Shown piece after piece: positions 46,880 through 59,849 of a stretch of 64,000 bases of DNA. Source of the DNA: Lunularia cruciata. Its lineage: Eukaryota > Streptophyta > Marchantiopsida > Lunulariales > Lunulariaceae. Below the pieces are notes generated by a model. It was not told the origin of the DNA, made no database searches, and saw only the letters and a program-made list of their open reading frames with translations. Within the stretch, counting starts at the first letter, position 1; each line of letters opens with the position of its first letter. The position numbers and the translations under genes are program-made. The stretch spans positions 31,000,001 through 31,064,000 of the forward strand of contig OX419757.1 of the NCBI GenBank assembly GCA_948567375.1, in the 5' to 3' direction.

Positions 46880-47520
46880 TCCGACTTGTGCTCCTTCAAG
46901 AAGCCCATGATTTACCAATTGTTGGTCACATAAGTGTGGACAAGACCTTGGGTACCCTCCAACACCAATGGTGGTGGCCCAACATAGCACAAGATGTTAA
47001 GGAGTTTGTCCAATCATGTGAAATCTACCAATGCAACAAGGACAGTAACCAAAAATCAAGTGGACTCCTTCAACTACTCCTCATTCTATCTACTTGTTAG
47101 GAACATATGAGCTTAGAGCTCATCACCTCCTTGCCCAAGACAAAGCAAGGTCACACAGCAATTGTGGTGTTTGTAGATAAGCTTAGTAGTAAATCCATTT
47201 GGCACCAATGGTTGATACTGTGGATGCTCCAACCTTGGTGCAAATCTTCTTTGACAATGTATTCAAGCATCATGGGATGCCGCATGTACTCATCTTTGAC
47301 CGTGATCCTTGCTTCACTAGAAATTTTTGGCAAGAACTCTTCCAGATACTCAACACCAACCTTACTTTGTCCATGGCCTATCATTCTCAAACTGATGGAC
47401 AAACTGAGCATGAAAATTGCACCTTGGAGGATATGCTTTGTGCCTTTGTCAATGTTCACCATACCAATTGGGATGAATGTCTTTCAATTGTGGAGTTTGC
47501 ATACAATAATTCCAAATAGG
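46880..47520 (+). pseudogene. Integrase zinc-binding and core domains
   Basis: The H2C2 domain is complete: the first His (AHDLP), the second in GHISVDKT, then QWWWPNIAQDVKEFV and CEIYQC. The core starts SLELITSLPKTKQGHTAIVV, where the first catalytic Asp is Glu. It continues in another frame with HHGMPHVLIFDRDPCFTRNF (second Asp present) and AYHSQTDGQTEHEN (catalytic Glu present), then WDECLSIVEFAYNNS. The frame change near 47,190 and the lost Asp inactivate it. Confidence 0.85.
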
Positions 47521-47579
47521 CAAGTATAGAATTCTCTCTTTCTTTCCTCAATTTTGGCCAAGATCCACTTGTTCCAGAT

Positions 47580-48100
47580 TCTCTTCTTGCTCCTCCTCCC
47601 TCTCATGTCCCTCATACTTCAACCTTCTTGACCACCATATCTCAATCCCTCCAACAAGGCAAATCTCACCTCCTTGTTGCCCAAAATTATCAAAAACAAT
47701 ATACAGAACACCATCATCATGATCTCACCTTTCAAGTTGGTGATAAGTTCATGCTCTTTTCTAGTAACCTACCTCTTCCACTTGTTACCCAAGTCCTTAA
47801 ACGTGCTCCTAATTGGATAGGACCCTTTGAGACCATACAAATTATTTCTCTTGTTGCTTATCGACTGGCCTTGCCTTGTCACATGCGCATCCACCCTGTC
47901 TTTCATATTTCCAAGTTGAAACCCTTTGTCTATAATCCATCTTCTTTTCCTCTCATGTCCAACCTCTTCCTCCTCTCATCCTTATCAATGATCATGAGGT
48001 ATATGAAGTTGATTGTATCCTTGCATGTCATTATATTCAACAAGCCCTTATTGAATGTTGCTTCAAGAGTGATGGATGTGGAGATCTATCATTCTTGAGG
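47580..48100 (+). pseudogene. Integrase C-terminal domain with chromodomain remnant
   Basis: The frame from 47,628 reads LTFQVGDKFMLFSSNL, APNWIGPFETIQII, AYRLALPCHMRIHPVFHISK and LKPF, which is the GPF/Y module of gypsy integrases. After a frame change it gives NDHEVYEVDCILACH (about 47,985-48,030), the usual start of a chromodomain in plant chromoviruses. The rest of the chromodomain cannot be read. A chromodomain directs integration to heterochromatin. Confidence 0.7.
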
Positions 48101-51100
48101 TTACCACACCACTGCCCATGGAGTTCTACATTGAATGTAGAGTGCATACAAGCCAAAGCTAAAAATCCATGGTGAAATCTTCTAACTTGAAACAAAAGTC
48201 CTCTGTCAAAGAGGAAGCATGGAGCCAAGCTCTTGCAACAGAAAGGGTCATGTTGCAAGAGAGTATCCTAGCTCAATCAAGTAATGGTGTGTTAGTAAGG
48301 ATGCTAGAAAAGGTATGAGTGTGTATATCTTCATTGAGCACTACTTGAAACTTCCTAGAGTCTAAGGATACATAGTCTGCAAAATGGATGAGGTATTGTA
48401 TGTGTAGGGCTTGGCAATAAATCCTCTGCTAATCAAAAAAGACATCTAGAGATTGTAGGTGTGTGAGTTGACTATCATAATATGTGGCAATAGAAATGAG
48501 ATACACTTGTGTAAGAACCTATCTGCCAAGAGAGAGGGCCACTAGTGCACATGCTCCTAGTTAGGCTGCTAGTGTATTAACCTCTTGTGATGTGATACCA
48601 CATCCTCCCATGACTACGTGAAGAAAAATCTCTCATTACCACTAATCATCTTATAACTATAAGAGCATACAAGGTCATAAGAGTGTAGAGAAGGTATGAC
48701 TAAAGGTATCATCAAAGGACCATAGATGTGGTATTAGAATCTCTATGGGAGGTTATGTACATGCCAAAAAAGATGTTCTTAGGAAATAAGTTCTCAATAG
48801 GATGGAGTAAGCCACCTATGTGTTCCCCAATTGAGGGAAGAGGTGCACATGGGCAGTAGCTTGAATCAAAGTGTCCAAGATATATGAGCTACAAGAAGCA
48901 TCCTTTCCAAGAAGAGAGCCCAATACTCTCAAACCTCCTATTAGGAATTGAAAACATGATGGGAAGTTAGAGAGGAAGAGGACTATGTGGGGCTCCAAAC
49001 CTTGCATTTACAAGTCTGAACTCATTAACCCAAGGACTCTAAACTAGATGTGAAAGATTTCTCTACAAAAACTACATTCTCCATGGAGCAAGATGTGGGT
49101 ATCATCTTATAAAGATGGAAAAACATATGTTAGAAAGGTAGTTATAACGTTATGTAAAGTTATATAGTGAGCTATAGCAAAAAATGGCCCTCCCAAAGGA
49201 TGTCTTGTCATGTACTCTCTATCAATGCCAACTAAGTGAACTCTCTTGTGGTAGTATGGTGGCTATACAACAATGGTGTCTATATACCATAGAAAAAGTA
49301 TGCACAAAAAGAATAAAGAAGGGGATCTTATCCCTTGTGTACTAAAGAGCTCAAAACAAAGTTGGTCAAGATATGGTATTGAAGGCATTTGAGACATACA
49401 CCTGTTGGACAACCACCCAATCAAGATGGAGGTCCAAGGAAGCCTTAATGACCACAATGACCATCTCACAACCACCCAGTGTGGCTACAACATATTGATG
49501 AGGAGATAGAGTAGATGAAAAGGAATGAAAAAATTGTAAGCATATAGTGCATGATACCAATCATAGAAAAACATCCTTCATGGCAATGGAGCAAATAGTG
49601 GAAGTCTCCTTAGATAGAGCAAGGAGACAAGAAGCACCAAAAAAAAAAGTAGCACTTGGAGGCACCAAACCAGATGCAATATGCTCGCAAAAAGGAAAGA
49701 GAAAGGATAAGCTTGAGTCTAGCACATTCAAAGAGAGACAATCCTATAAATGCTTACAAACTAATCTTGAAGGACCACCTGCATGGAGATTGAAGTAAAG
49801 CATGGGCAACAAAGGATTTTGTAAGTGGTAGCTCCTCATCCGAGTGGTAGTCATGGAATGTGGCTGATGGATGAAGATTGCATAGGGCTGATAATGTATT
49901 TATAGGGAAGGGAGTTTTTCTTGAGGGTGATAGTGCTTAAACAGTCCACCTATACTCTCCTACTTGGCCAAGCATCAAGAAATAATGTAGCCAATGATGC
50001 TCTAGAAGTGGAGCATGAGCTTGTAGAGACTCTATACGCCATACAGAGACTACTTGGGCCTGGATAGCATAGTCTTCTTGAAAGCTAGCCAATCTCCATG
50101 GAAAAATCAATGAATCCAAGAGGAAGTCTCTCAATGTCCAGATGTGCTCCCATGAGCAGAAAGAAGCAAAGTCACTAAGGTAAGAGAGCTAGTAAGGTCC
50201 AAGTAGAGACATCTCTCTCATGGTCATCTACCAAGATGACATGTATTAGTATAGAAAGCATGGAGCCAACTAGATATCAGAAGGGTAGAGGGATCTTGGT
50301 ATACATGCATGGAGAAGATATGATTGGTAGGAAAGCCGGAAGTGGATCCAAAGAGTGGAGCCAAGAGTAAAAATCATGTGGTGCTTGTAGAGAGGGGGTT
50401 GGAATATGGAGTAGTCTAGAGAGATAGGTAGAAAGGTGGCCTTTGCTCTCATATGTAAGCATCTAGCTTGATCTCAATGTTATGTTAAGCCAATCCCGAC
50501 CCATAGGCAATCAAGGCATGATTGCCTAGGATGTTGGTGATATGGGATGTAAGGAGGTACTAAGGTTACATAAGGGGGGTGTCGGATGGTGGTGGTGGTG
50601 GTGGGAACTCTTGGGAGACCAGTGGTGGTAGGGTTGGGTCACTAGGAGGTAGAAGAGGAACTAAGGGAATGGTGGATGGAGGATTCTCCATAGGAGAGTC
50701 CTCCGATGTAGGTTCCTCGCCCAAGGATGGCAAAGGATGTGGTAAAGGAATAGAGGTGGCGCTACGATGGAAGACCTAAACACCTAGGGGGCAATTTGGA
50801 AACAATGGCACCTAGAACTATGGCTTGGATGCATGTAAGGTGTAGAAGGTGGTGCATGAGGAGCCTCGCCTATGGTAGTCTCTCTAGCTACACAAGCTAA
50901 ATAACAAAGCAAGGGTATCCTAATAGAGTCTACTCAAGTAGCTCCCAACTCCCAAGAGATACAACACAAAACATAACTAGGAGAGTAACCAACTAGAACA
51001 TAGACTAACAATCTGATAACAAATGAGGAACTCAATCAAAAACAAACATACCAAAGAATGGAACAAAAAGTACAAAGATAAGAAATGAATGTGATAAGAT

Positions 51101-51129
51101 TGTATTTGCTACCACAAGAGTGAGGCCAT
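48101..51129 (+). other. 3' region of the gypsy element, no recognisable gene
   Basis: About 3 kb lies between integrase and the 3' LTR, unusually long for a chromovirus. An 83-codon frame at 49,547-49,798 is basic (RKDKLESSTFKERQSYK) and a Gly/Ser-rich frame is at 50,579-50,779 (Pro/Ser-rich on the other strand). Neither has a recognised domain. It may be another element inserted here. Confidence 0.4.
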
Positions 51130-52705
51130 TCTCTCTACTCTGTCCCATTGTTGTACTTTGCTTTTCTCTCTCTAGGAACACATCGGGTGCCTAGCTATGG
51201 AGCCTATAGATCAAAGTTTGGAAGTAAAACTATCCCTACTAGTTTGAACGTGCATAGATCCCAACCAGTAGAAACCTTCACTCTAGGTTTTGGTATTCTT
51301 GCTATTGGGTAGAGTGGTAACGACAACCTAACCTATCATCATAACATGCACTCCTGGTCTGCAAGTCATCACTTCCAGCATTACCATGGAGAAATAAACA
51401 GCATTCCTAGAAGGAAAAAACCTAAGCACAATGTCTGCACATCAATCCAACCAACTGGGCGTACAAATAGGCATACAAGCACGGAGAGGATCCAATCACA
51501 AGAATCCAATAGCAACTCTCCATACCTTTTGTCAAAATTGAGCTTCAGAGCTCTCTTGCTCTATCATCAAGAAAAAATTTCAACCTGTACTCCAAGCTTC
51601 CTCCAATATGTACTTCAGCCTTCACCTAATTTGTACTCCAAGTAAAGTTATCATATGTCTTATTGACGAGGAAAATCCTATGTAACTTAGATGGACATAA
51701 CTTTCTTTATGTAACTTTTATTACCATTTTCTAGGATTCAATGGAAATCGTAGGATATAAAATTTCCAATGATATAAAATAAGCTACAATCTGATCACTA
51801 CAACTCCACTCATAGCTCTCAACCTTGGCCAGTTTTTTGTAATTTTCCCCCTAATTTTGAAATCCCTAATTTAGGGTTTGCTCCTGGTTCTAGGTAATTT
51901 GTCCCTAGGATTTTGGATCAGAGATGAACCTAATCCTCAAAAAAACTCTAGCAATCTAAAATCATCAGTCATAGACACACAAATAGGAGAATATACACTC
52001 AATCATGATAAAAGATAGAAATGTTTTCCCGAGCTTACGACAATACTTTTAGTAGAGTTTGTTGCATCAGCTCTCACTCTCCATGGACCCAAAGTCAACC
52101 AAATTTTTCACAATAGCTTTTTATGCACTTTTTTAAACCTTTGTAGATTTTAGTACCGTAATCTAACCCAAACTCTAGATATGGATCAATTCCTAAGCTA
52201 TGCTAACTTGTAAGCTCTACAAACCCAAGTATGCTTGATCCCAGACATTGAATTTTCTATTTGAGGAATTCACATGAAACCTCTACATAGAAGTGCAAAC
52301 CCTAGCCACCAACAATACTAGAAATTTTCACAAGGTGATTTGGACCAAAACTTCAGGAGTGACCAAATTTTCAAACTTGATCAGAATCTCATCTCCAGCT
52401 CCTCACTTTCCAAAGCTTCAACGTCAATTGGCTAGATATGATTAAAGATTGATCAAAATCTATAATTCTTATACTTCTCATTACAAGCACTTTGTCTAAT
52501 CAAAAACCCAATTGACAAATCATGAAGATGTCTCATGAAACTCTCTAAATAATCTATTTTGTGCTCTTGGATATCAATTTTATTCCCTTGACTCAATCTA
52601 TCATATCTCTCAAAGACTTCACTCAAATCACACAATTCTAGTCTCCAAATTATAGCATGTCAGCTCCTCTCTCCTCAAATCCCCTCTCCAAACTCCCCTG
52701 ATGGT
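51130..52705 (+). repeat. 3' LTR of the chromovirus-like gypsy element
   Basis: Partner of the LTR at 43,543-45,050. It ends near GCATGTCAGCTCCTCTCT, as the left LTR ends near GCTTGTAAGCTCCTCTCT. Together the LTRs bound a 9.1-kb element. Confidence 0.75.
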
Positions 52706-54689
52706 CAAAAAACTCTTGACTTTTCTCTTGGAATCCAATCTTTTGCAATTTTGTCATTTAACCTCTTCACTTTTTGACAAGTGGACCCCACAACTCCATC
52801 TTGAAGCTCATGAGCAAAATTTATTCATTTTCCAACTCCAAGAGCATATAGAGTATCAAGTCTCATACTTGCTCATAAATAAGCACCGAAAAGACAATAG
52901 TATATGAGTCCATCATCGATTCTGTGAATACCATCTCGAAATATGCCACCATCCAATCCCCGTAAGCCATTGTGGTGTAAAATCTGAAGCCTGATGGGAC
53001 AAGGATTGGGGGAGTGGTAGATAGGGAGCATGGGACATCTCCTAATCAATTGTTCTCTCTTACGCCCGGCATTTATGCTCAATTACAACTCTCGCTCTCA
53101 ATGTCCTTCTCTCACCCGGGTCTTCTCCAACTAAACACACCTTACACTCAACTCTCCACCACCTATATACAAAAGAACACTCAAAGGAAACAAGACCATA
53201 ATCCATATGACTGATCGTATACATGTACATAGATTATTCCCATGGCAATAGCACAATAGTGAATTTTGACATGCAACCTACTCCATCTGAACTAGGATAA
53301 ACCATATCAACTTACTCTTTCAAATGCTACTCAAACCACAACACAGACACTGTGTGGTACACGGGCTCTCCACTACATGAACTCTCCAATACATGCACCT
53401 CTAGTACAAGAACTCACTGATGGAAAATTTCTGTCACAAGAACACTTGGTATAGGAACATTTAGCACAAGAACATTGTATACATGGACCGTGTGCTAAAA
53501 CTAAACCATGTACCTTCTAGCACTGCTGACCTACGTGCAAACTGGAAGGAATATGCATTGAAATTCCTATCCTTGGCAAATCCCTCTACAGCACTTGATT
53601 TCTTGATTTCGAGTCAAATTTTTCGTGTCCCCTCCTGACCTCGAAGTCAATCTCGCTCTCCTACGCAACCACAATGAACACTTTTCTTTCCTCTTATCCT
53701 TTACTGCCTTCCTCGTCACAGGCATCCACCATCGCTGTTATCCCTGCTTGACTCTCGCATCTCCTCCCTGATCTCTCAAACATTAACTCATCTCTCAGAC
53801 ATCTGTCATAAATTTACTTGCTACTTACTCAATAAATCTGATATAGTATTTCACAAATCTGATATAGTATTTGGCGGGCCTTCCTCTGCATGTCAGTCTG
53901 GTACACAGCAACTTCCTCTTTGATCCATCACCAACACCCTACTACTCTAATCAGAAGCCCTCCTCATGATGGTCACTCACGAGAGTACTCAGACGAACAG
54001 CAATCAGATTATTTGACTACTAAATTTCCGAACTATGGTCTAATTTCAAGGCTGCACTTGCGACACAGGAGCTCAATCTGGAGACGATTGAATACCACCA
54101 AATGCTCTATTTGGCGATCCTAGCATCTTCGGTTAGACCTCTTGATCTTCGAAGCATGGCAACCTCCGATCTGCTGTCCTTAAGTCTGCAACAGTGGCAG
54201 ACATAAGAGGATAAATTCTGAGCGATATACTTACGAGGTCCCTAAAAAATCTTCTCACTGAACAAGAGCTCCTGGTTAGCAAAGTTACGGCATCTTTCTG
54301 CGAGTTTCCACCTATTATTCTCGACTCTGATCATACCATAGCCCTCGTTTATTCAAGCATGTCCTGAGACCAGCCCTGGCGAAGCTGGGTACCAGATAGA
54401 ACAGAGGAACCCTAACAATTCCACGAAGTCTTAGCGTGGACTTCCGAGTCGCCAAAGACATGTCCACGCTTACTACTCGTGCTTCTCAATGCAAATCATG
54501 ATTCAGTCGATGTCACTATGTAAACGCTTTCAGTCATTCGCATACAGTGTTCAATTTCCCACCCCCTTGATGGAAAAAAAAAATTTAAGCCCACTCACCC
54601 GAGCTCAATAGAATGCTTGATGATGATGCCATGAAATCTCTTATACATGATAATGTTAGTTTGAAATAGGTCACACGTTGAAAGGTTAC
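52706..54689. other. Intergenic DNA, AT-rich passing to moderate GC
   Basis: No gene is recognised. Repeated CA/CT-rich words (ACACTTGGTA, AGAACAT, ACATG-AC) occur at 53,370-53,520. A short duplication, CTGATATAGTATTT, is at about 53,838-53,872. Confidence 0.4.
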
Positions 54690-54850
54690 AGTGGAGACCG
54701 TCCCGGCTAACCAGAAGGATGAGAAGCCCAGTCAAATCGAATAAAGATAAGACATAAATGACACTGAACAGGACAGGTAACATGGAACTAAGCCCCAATA
54801 GTATATCGGTATGAGAAATATCGGAGAAGGCACAAGACAAAACGGGGTTA
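54690..54850 (+). repeat. Dispersed repeat family D, copy
   Basis: AATCGAATAAAGATAAGACATAAATGA and AACATGGAACTAAGCCCCAATAGTAT match, in blocks, the copies at 35.44 kb (plus) and 61.9 kb (minus). Confidence 0.6.
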
Positions 54851-57471
54851 TATTTCAACATTAATAAATAAAGTAACCGCAGGACACATCGCATCTCACA
54901 CAACAGATCGCTCCGATAAGCTGATAAATGAAACAATTGTCTGCGCGTCGTGTTCAGTTGTATACCGTCATCCAACGTACATGCACGTTGTTTAAAATAG
55001 CTTCCAAAATTGATAACTCATATCAAGGCATTTCAAATGAGAACGACCCGTCTGTAAGTTATTCCGTAGTGTTAGATGACGTGATGTCAAAGTGGTCATC
55101 TGCTCGCATCTAGCTATTTTGTTGGAAGAAAGAAAGCGATATGAGTGTTCTTCCCGTGCACGTACCAAACTGTCATGAACACGGTGTGTTATGACTATGC
55201 TTTGAAATTTCGGTCTGCGTTTATGTTGCTTTGTAGTGTGTGGTAGTGCCACACCACTTCATAGCAATTGATCTGATTGCACACCCATTGATCGGTCTTT
55301 TACATTGTCAGTTTCTAGAGCTTTATTCCTTTTAAGCTCTCTGGCAATGAAGCTCACTTTCTCATCATCTTCTGCTCTATAGCCCATTGCGCCTTTGGGT
55401 GTTTTAGGTCGATATCTCAGGTGCATTGCATTGTCCACAACAACCACCGACTAGTATGTTTAGAGTCGTCGTCGGTTTGGCGAAATACTTCAGACGCAAC
55501 GATGCAACGAAATCTTCACTCCGAAAAATGTCGACTCACAATCCTATTACTTGTTTGTTTGCGCATTGACCCAAAAGTTATCTACAATAGGAAAATTTAA
55601 TCAGTTGCAACCCTAATTGTTGCACATTTACACAGCGGGACCAACTGTAAGAAGAGTTAAGAACGCATCGACATGAAGATAGAAGTTTCGACGACTTCTA
55701 TCGCCAACGGACTGTTTCTTGCGTTGAAGATGTTCTATGATCGAGAGGTTCTCAACTGAGGAAGACCACTATCTATGTTCTAGATTTAGACTGGATTTAA
55801 ATCTTTGTGCAAGATTGATACTCTTATAATGGATCCAGCTTTCCATTTTGACTCGGACCGGCTAACTTTCTGTAAGTTGTCGTCTCGAGGTGTTTACTCA
55901 GGGTAGATCTGATCTTAAGAACAACCCATAAGATCTTTGCCAATGTAAAGGAATCGTTCAATATGTCGTTACAAATTTGGTTAGTTCCTCCTAGTAAGGT
56001 CTCTAATGTTTGACTGAACACCAGAAAATTTCACTTGTCATTACGAAGTCATTGCGCAGTTTCCGACTGCTCGGCAATTTGATTGACCAGTTCAACGAGA
56101 TTTCCGTCCTCATCTACTTTCTAACTACCATCACATTCAATTGTATCAATATGAAGAAAACGTAATAAAATATTTCTAGCCTGATCGGCTAATTCCGCTG
56201 AAATTCTGTTGATATGAAGAAAATATTACTGTCTCCATTATATTAGATTGCTCTTCCCTAATAGACATTATTTATGACTCAGGCAAAACAGCGTAACAGA
56301 CTACCCGGGAAACTTGCGAGGGAATTGGTAAGCATATTAATGTGGCTAACAGTTGGCAGAGGTTTTCGTCTTCCTAGACTTCAGCTATTTGCCTTCGCAG
56401 ACTTCTTCTAGAATTCCAACTATTGCCAAACATAAACGAACCGTTTATTGGCAGGAAGAATTCCTCAGAATCTCAAAGTTTTGAGCTCCACCTGGTACAG
56501 TGACGGAATCATGTAATCTGAGAACACATCGGTCACAAGTTCGATAATTTCTCCCGGAATCATGGAAAATAAATCTCTTGAAAGCTAACCTTTGTTCTAT
56601 TGGCTACCACCACTACTTGCTTATGCCTATTAAAGAACTATGGTTTACATCTCCTGCATGTATGAAACTACTTCTAATGTGTGTGTACCTGAGATGAGTT
56701 GTCGAGCGTAATTAGTTGAGTGTAATTAGTTGCAGAGACCTTTCTCATGCCCTGATCTCGCCTCCCCGGATTTCTCGCTTCTCCTCCCTCTTCGACGGAC
56801 ACCTTCCGCATTACTAGTCGTCGTTTTCTGTTCTGCGAGGCTCTTCACCAGGTTTTCCTTCTAGCCACGATTTGTGACCTCAAACTGAGGCTCGCAAAGA
56901 AAGGTTTCGATTTCTGTTATCAGATGCTGCCCATAGCTTCAAACTGCAGTACATCTATGAGATGATACTTGTCACCTTCAGGCTACGGACTGGTCACGAA
57001 CGCCTGTTATCTCCAGTCTCGGCTACATGGTCCCATATCCATTGCTGTAATTCAATACAGTACTTCGTAAAGGTGCATATTGAGCTTAGATGCCCTATTG
57101 AATCTCCATAAACTCTACATTTCAGAATGTGTTACATCCAAACCTCTTATAACGTGACAGAACACTTCCAGCTGGATTATTAGATGCTGGAAAATCGCAT
57201 GCAAGATATGAGAACACTAGTAGACGAACTTAAGTGGTGCGCGTGAGTGAGATTTCACACACTAGCTTTATAGAAGCGTTCATCCGTAACATAAAGGGCT
57301 GCAGGTTAGCCTTGACAGGCTGCAACCAGCCTCGTGTAGAACAAAACTTCAAATGGCAGTAATTGATGCTGCACTGGATGGTGAAACAGACCACTTAAGC
57401 ACGCGTTACACTTCTGTAAATTTCGGAACATACGTACCTGGCACAAGTGCTAAGTTAATCTAAACTCTTTT
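54851..57471. other. Moderate-GC region without a supported gene
   Basis: Open frames stay under 90 codons except at the edge. The best is a minus-strand frame at 55,259-55,447 containing LRYRPKTPKGAMGYRAEDDE, which could be an exon, but no family is recognised. The last part is the 3' flank of the membrane-protein gene. Confidence 0.4.
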
Positions 57472-58494
57472 CTACACATCCTGGTCAGAGCCTGCTGCAA
57501 TGCTCTGATATCCAGCTTCAAACTGGCATTGAGAAAACGAGAAGTGATCCGCTGAGACGGTTTCCTGGTGGCACTCTTTGCAGGAGATGTAGAAGAGAGC
57601 AGACGACATTACGTTCAAGTGCAGAAGAATTGACAACAGATTGGTCAAGACTCCAAGGAAGACAAGCTTAGCCCATTCTCCAGAACACGACCACGTTGAG
57701 GCTCCGATGACGAAAGTCAGAAGAGTCTCTGGGATGCCGTAAACTGGGGCAAGAATCAAGGCAACGCACCACTTGGTCTTCAGTAGCTCCCGGCACTTGG
57801 AAAAAGCTGGCCAACCACAGATCTGATCAAAAACAGTGACGCCATTGGCGATTTGCACGCTTGTTCCAATGAAGAAAAGCAATATTATGGCCACTGAGAA
57901 CGTGAGGAGGCACACAATAGGTTCAGGCAGACACCATATGGAGACGAATGTCATCAGGACAGCGTTCAACAAGGAAACTGCAACGAGGACAAGCAGGAAG
58001 TAGAGGTATCCCCACAGCCCGGTGATGACGAGCCCGTTCCACAAGTTGGGCAGACAGCAAAGGACATCCTTGAAAGTGATGGTCTTGCCGGCGTAAATGC
58101 TTCCCACCGAGAAGTACAAGGCTCCGATCGTGCTAATAGCGTAAGCAAATCCTAACAACTGAAGGACGATAACCGCAATCACTGTCTCCCACTCATCTGG
58201 AGTAGGATCATCGTTCAATCCAATGTCCATGGCTGAAGGTGGAGATGGAGGTGGGACTGGCCAGAAATCATGAGCCAACTTTTTGATGTAGTACTGATTA
58301 AGTAACATGAGGATCGTACATGGGAGGACGATTACAATTTGAATCCAGGAAAATGTGCAGGCATGACATCTGAAAAACTCGATCGTCTTCCGAATAATAT
58401 CCGCAGGACTCCACTTCCCATCATCCTTTAGCTTCAGCTTCTCCTGCTTGCCAAAAACGGCCTGTTCATTGACTCCCTTGGTGTCCATGCCCAT
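57472..58494 (-). CDS. Intact six-span plant membrane protein
   Basis: A single exon encodes 340 residues. The start is taken at the first Met (58,494); a second Met is at residue 3. The N-terminus (1-48) is charged and cytosolic-looking. Hydrophobic segments lie at about 49-66, 103-131, 152-182, 189-209, 241-264 and 275-303. Residues 80-100 are a Pro-rich then acidic loop. The segment STIGALYFSVGSIYAGKTIT followed by FKDVLCCLPNLWNGLVIT, and the C-terminal YISCKECHQETVSADHF ending GYQS, resemble a plant-specific family of multi-span proteins of unknown function, whose Arabidopsis members I recall as usually intronless. No signal peptide, enzyme motif or transporter signature is seen. Location is presumably an endomembrane or plasma membrane. 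Coding quality is clear, since this frame is far longer than any other in the window. Confidence 0.85.
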   Translation of the reverse strand: MGMDTKGVNEQAVFGKQEKLKLKDDGKWSPADIIRKTIEFFRCHACTFSWIQIVIVLPCTILMLLNQYYIKKLAHDFWPVPPPSPPSAMDIGLNDDPTPDEWETVIAVIVLQLLGFAYAISTIGALYFSVGSIYAGKTITFKDVLCCLPNLWNGLVITGLWGYLYFLLVLVAVSLLNAVLMTFVSIWCLPEPIVCLLTFSVAIILLFFIGTSVQIANGVTVFDQICGWPAFSKCRELLKTKWCVALILAPVYGIPETLLTFVIGASTWSCSGEWAKLVFLGVLTNLLSILLHLNVMSSALFYISCKECHQETVSADHFSFSQCQFEAGYQSIAAGSDQDV

Positions 58495-59560
58495 TGCTGC
58501 CGACGTCTAGCTCCTTGCTAGCTGATCCTCCTTTCAGTGTCCAATTCAGGATTGGTGACACTAAATCAACTACACACCTATTCCTTCCCACAAGAACTCA
58601 CTGAAGGAAAGGAGTGCTCGACTGCGGAGGAGATCGGGAACTGAGGTATCTGTAGTGTTAAGCTCCATGAAATACATAAGAGATAGCGCATCAGACCCCG
58701 CCAGCATCGGGCACTCGCCAAGATCCTACACGAGCAGAACAGTCTGATCGGTACTCACAAACGAGATCAAGTGAGACGTCTACAGGGAAGGCCACATTGA
58801 TTACTATGGTAGTGGAATGTACGCACGTGATACTAGTCTAAGGTTAGAAGATCATGTGCGAGTATCAATAGTGAAAGGTATGAGACTAGTGAAAGGAGCT
58901 GGGCATAGATTGCTGGGCCGAGGGCAAAATAAAATACACCTCTGGTCAACCCTCAATTTATCAAATCTGTTCTTTGAAGCACATTGAGGTGCAGTTTCCA
59001 ACAATGACTTGGATTATTTTTAGGATTACTCCAGTTAGCGGCCTTCTAGTAGATGAGATCGTGACTAAATAATTCCAGCTATACCGTAATAGCATCAACA
59101 AATAGTTGGGATCCTTGTTATCCCTTGTCGGGTTTTGCCATCTGCTTCTTCCTGTGAAGTCTCTATTCCGGTAAAACTGTGTTCACGATCCGGGTCCCAG
59201 TTTGATTTCACCCCAGTTGCAAGGCCTAGCAGATCGATTTCACTGTATTGGAGAATGAAGGCGAGGATTCTCTCACAGCCTTTTGCCGGCCCCCAGTTGC
59301 CATGTGGCATTCACATTCTGGGACAAACTTCCTCATAAAAAGTTTGAGAGGTAGGCTCAACAGTGCCTCAACTTTGGCACCGGTATCCCAAGTTTGCACA
59401 AAGACTTAACAATGCTTGACGTGGGCTTAGTTCGTCCGCATTGGCAATGACATTGTCTGTGTTGGCTTTGAAATTCTCGACTAGATAGATTTTGTTCTTA
59501 TAATGCTCATTGTAATATATAGGAATAGATTTGGTGTAATTTATCCAAGTCTTGGACATT
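58495..59560. other. Upstream flank of the membrane-protein gene
   Basis: Probably promoter and 5' UTR in its first few hundred bases. No TATA box stands out on the minus strand. No other gene is recognised. Confidence 0.4.
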
Positions 59561-59589
59561 AACCAGCTCGTTGTTTTGGTTGAGTTCTT

Positions 59590-59832
59590 TTCATTTTGTT
59601 AGGCGTACCGTGGTCCTTCAGTATTGTTCTTATTTCCATACATATCAATTTAGAGTTGTCCTTCAATGTACAATGGTCCTTCAGAATTGTTCTTATTTCT
59701 GTACATATCAATTTAGAGTTGTCCTTCAATAATGTTATTATTTCCGTACACATCAATTTAGAGTTGTACTTCAATGTACCATGGTCCTTCCAAATTGTTC
59801 TTATTTCTGTACACATCAATTTAGAGTTGTTA
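59590..59832. repeat. Minisatellite, 63-bp unit, open on both strands
   Basis: TGGTCCTTC starts units at 59,611, 59,674 and 59,782. Between the last two the spacing is 63 + 45 bp: one unit has lost 18 bp, a multiple of three. TACATATCAATTTAGAGTTG recurs in all units. Both strands stay open across it; the minus strand reads repeats of TEIRTILKDHGTLKDNSKL and the plus strand ILISVHINLELSFN-like repeats. Real coding is doubtful. Confidence 0.9.
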
Positions 59833-59849
59833 CCTTGGAGATATTAATA

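Noticed and set aside
47151-47462. 103-codon minus-strand open frame
   Set aside because: Antisense of the integrase core read on the plus strand.
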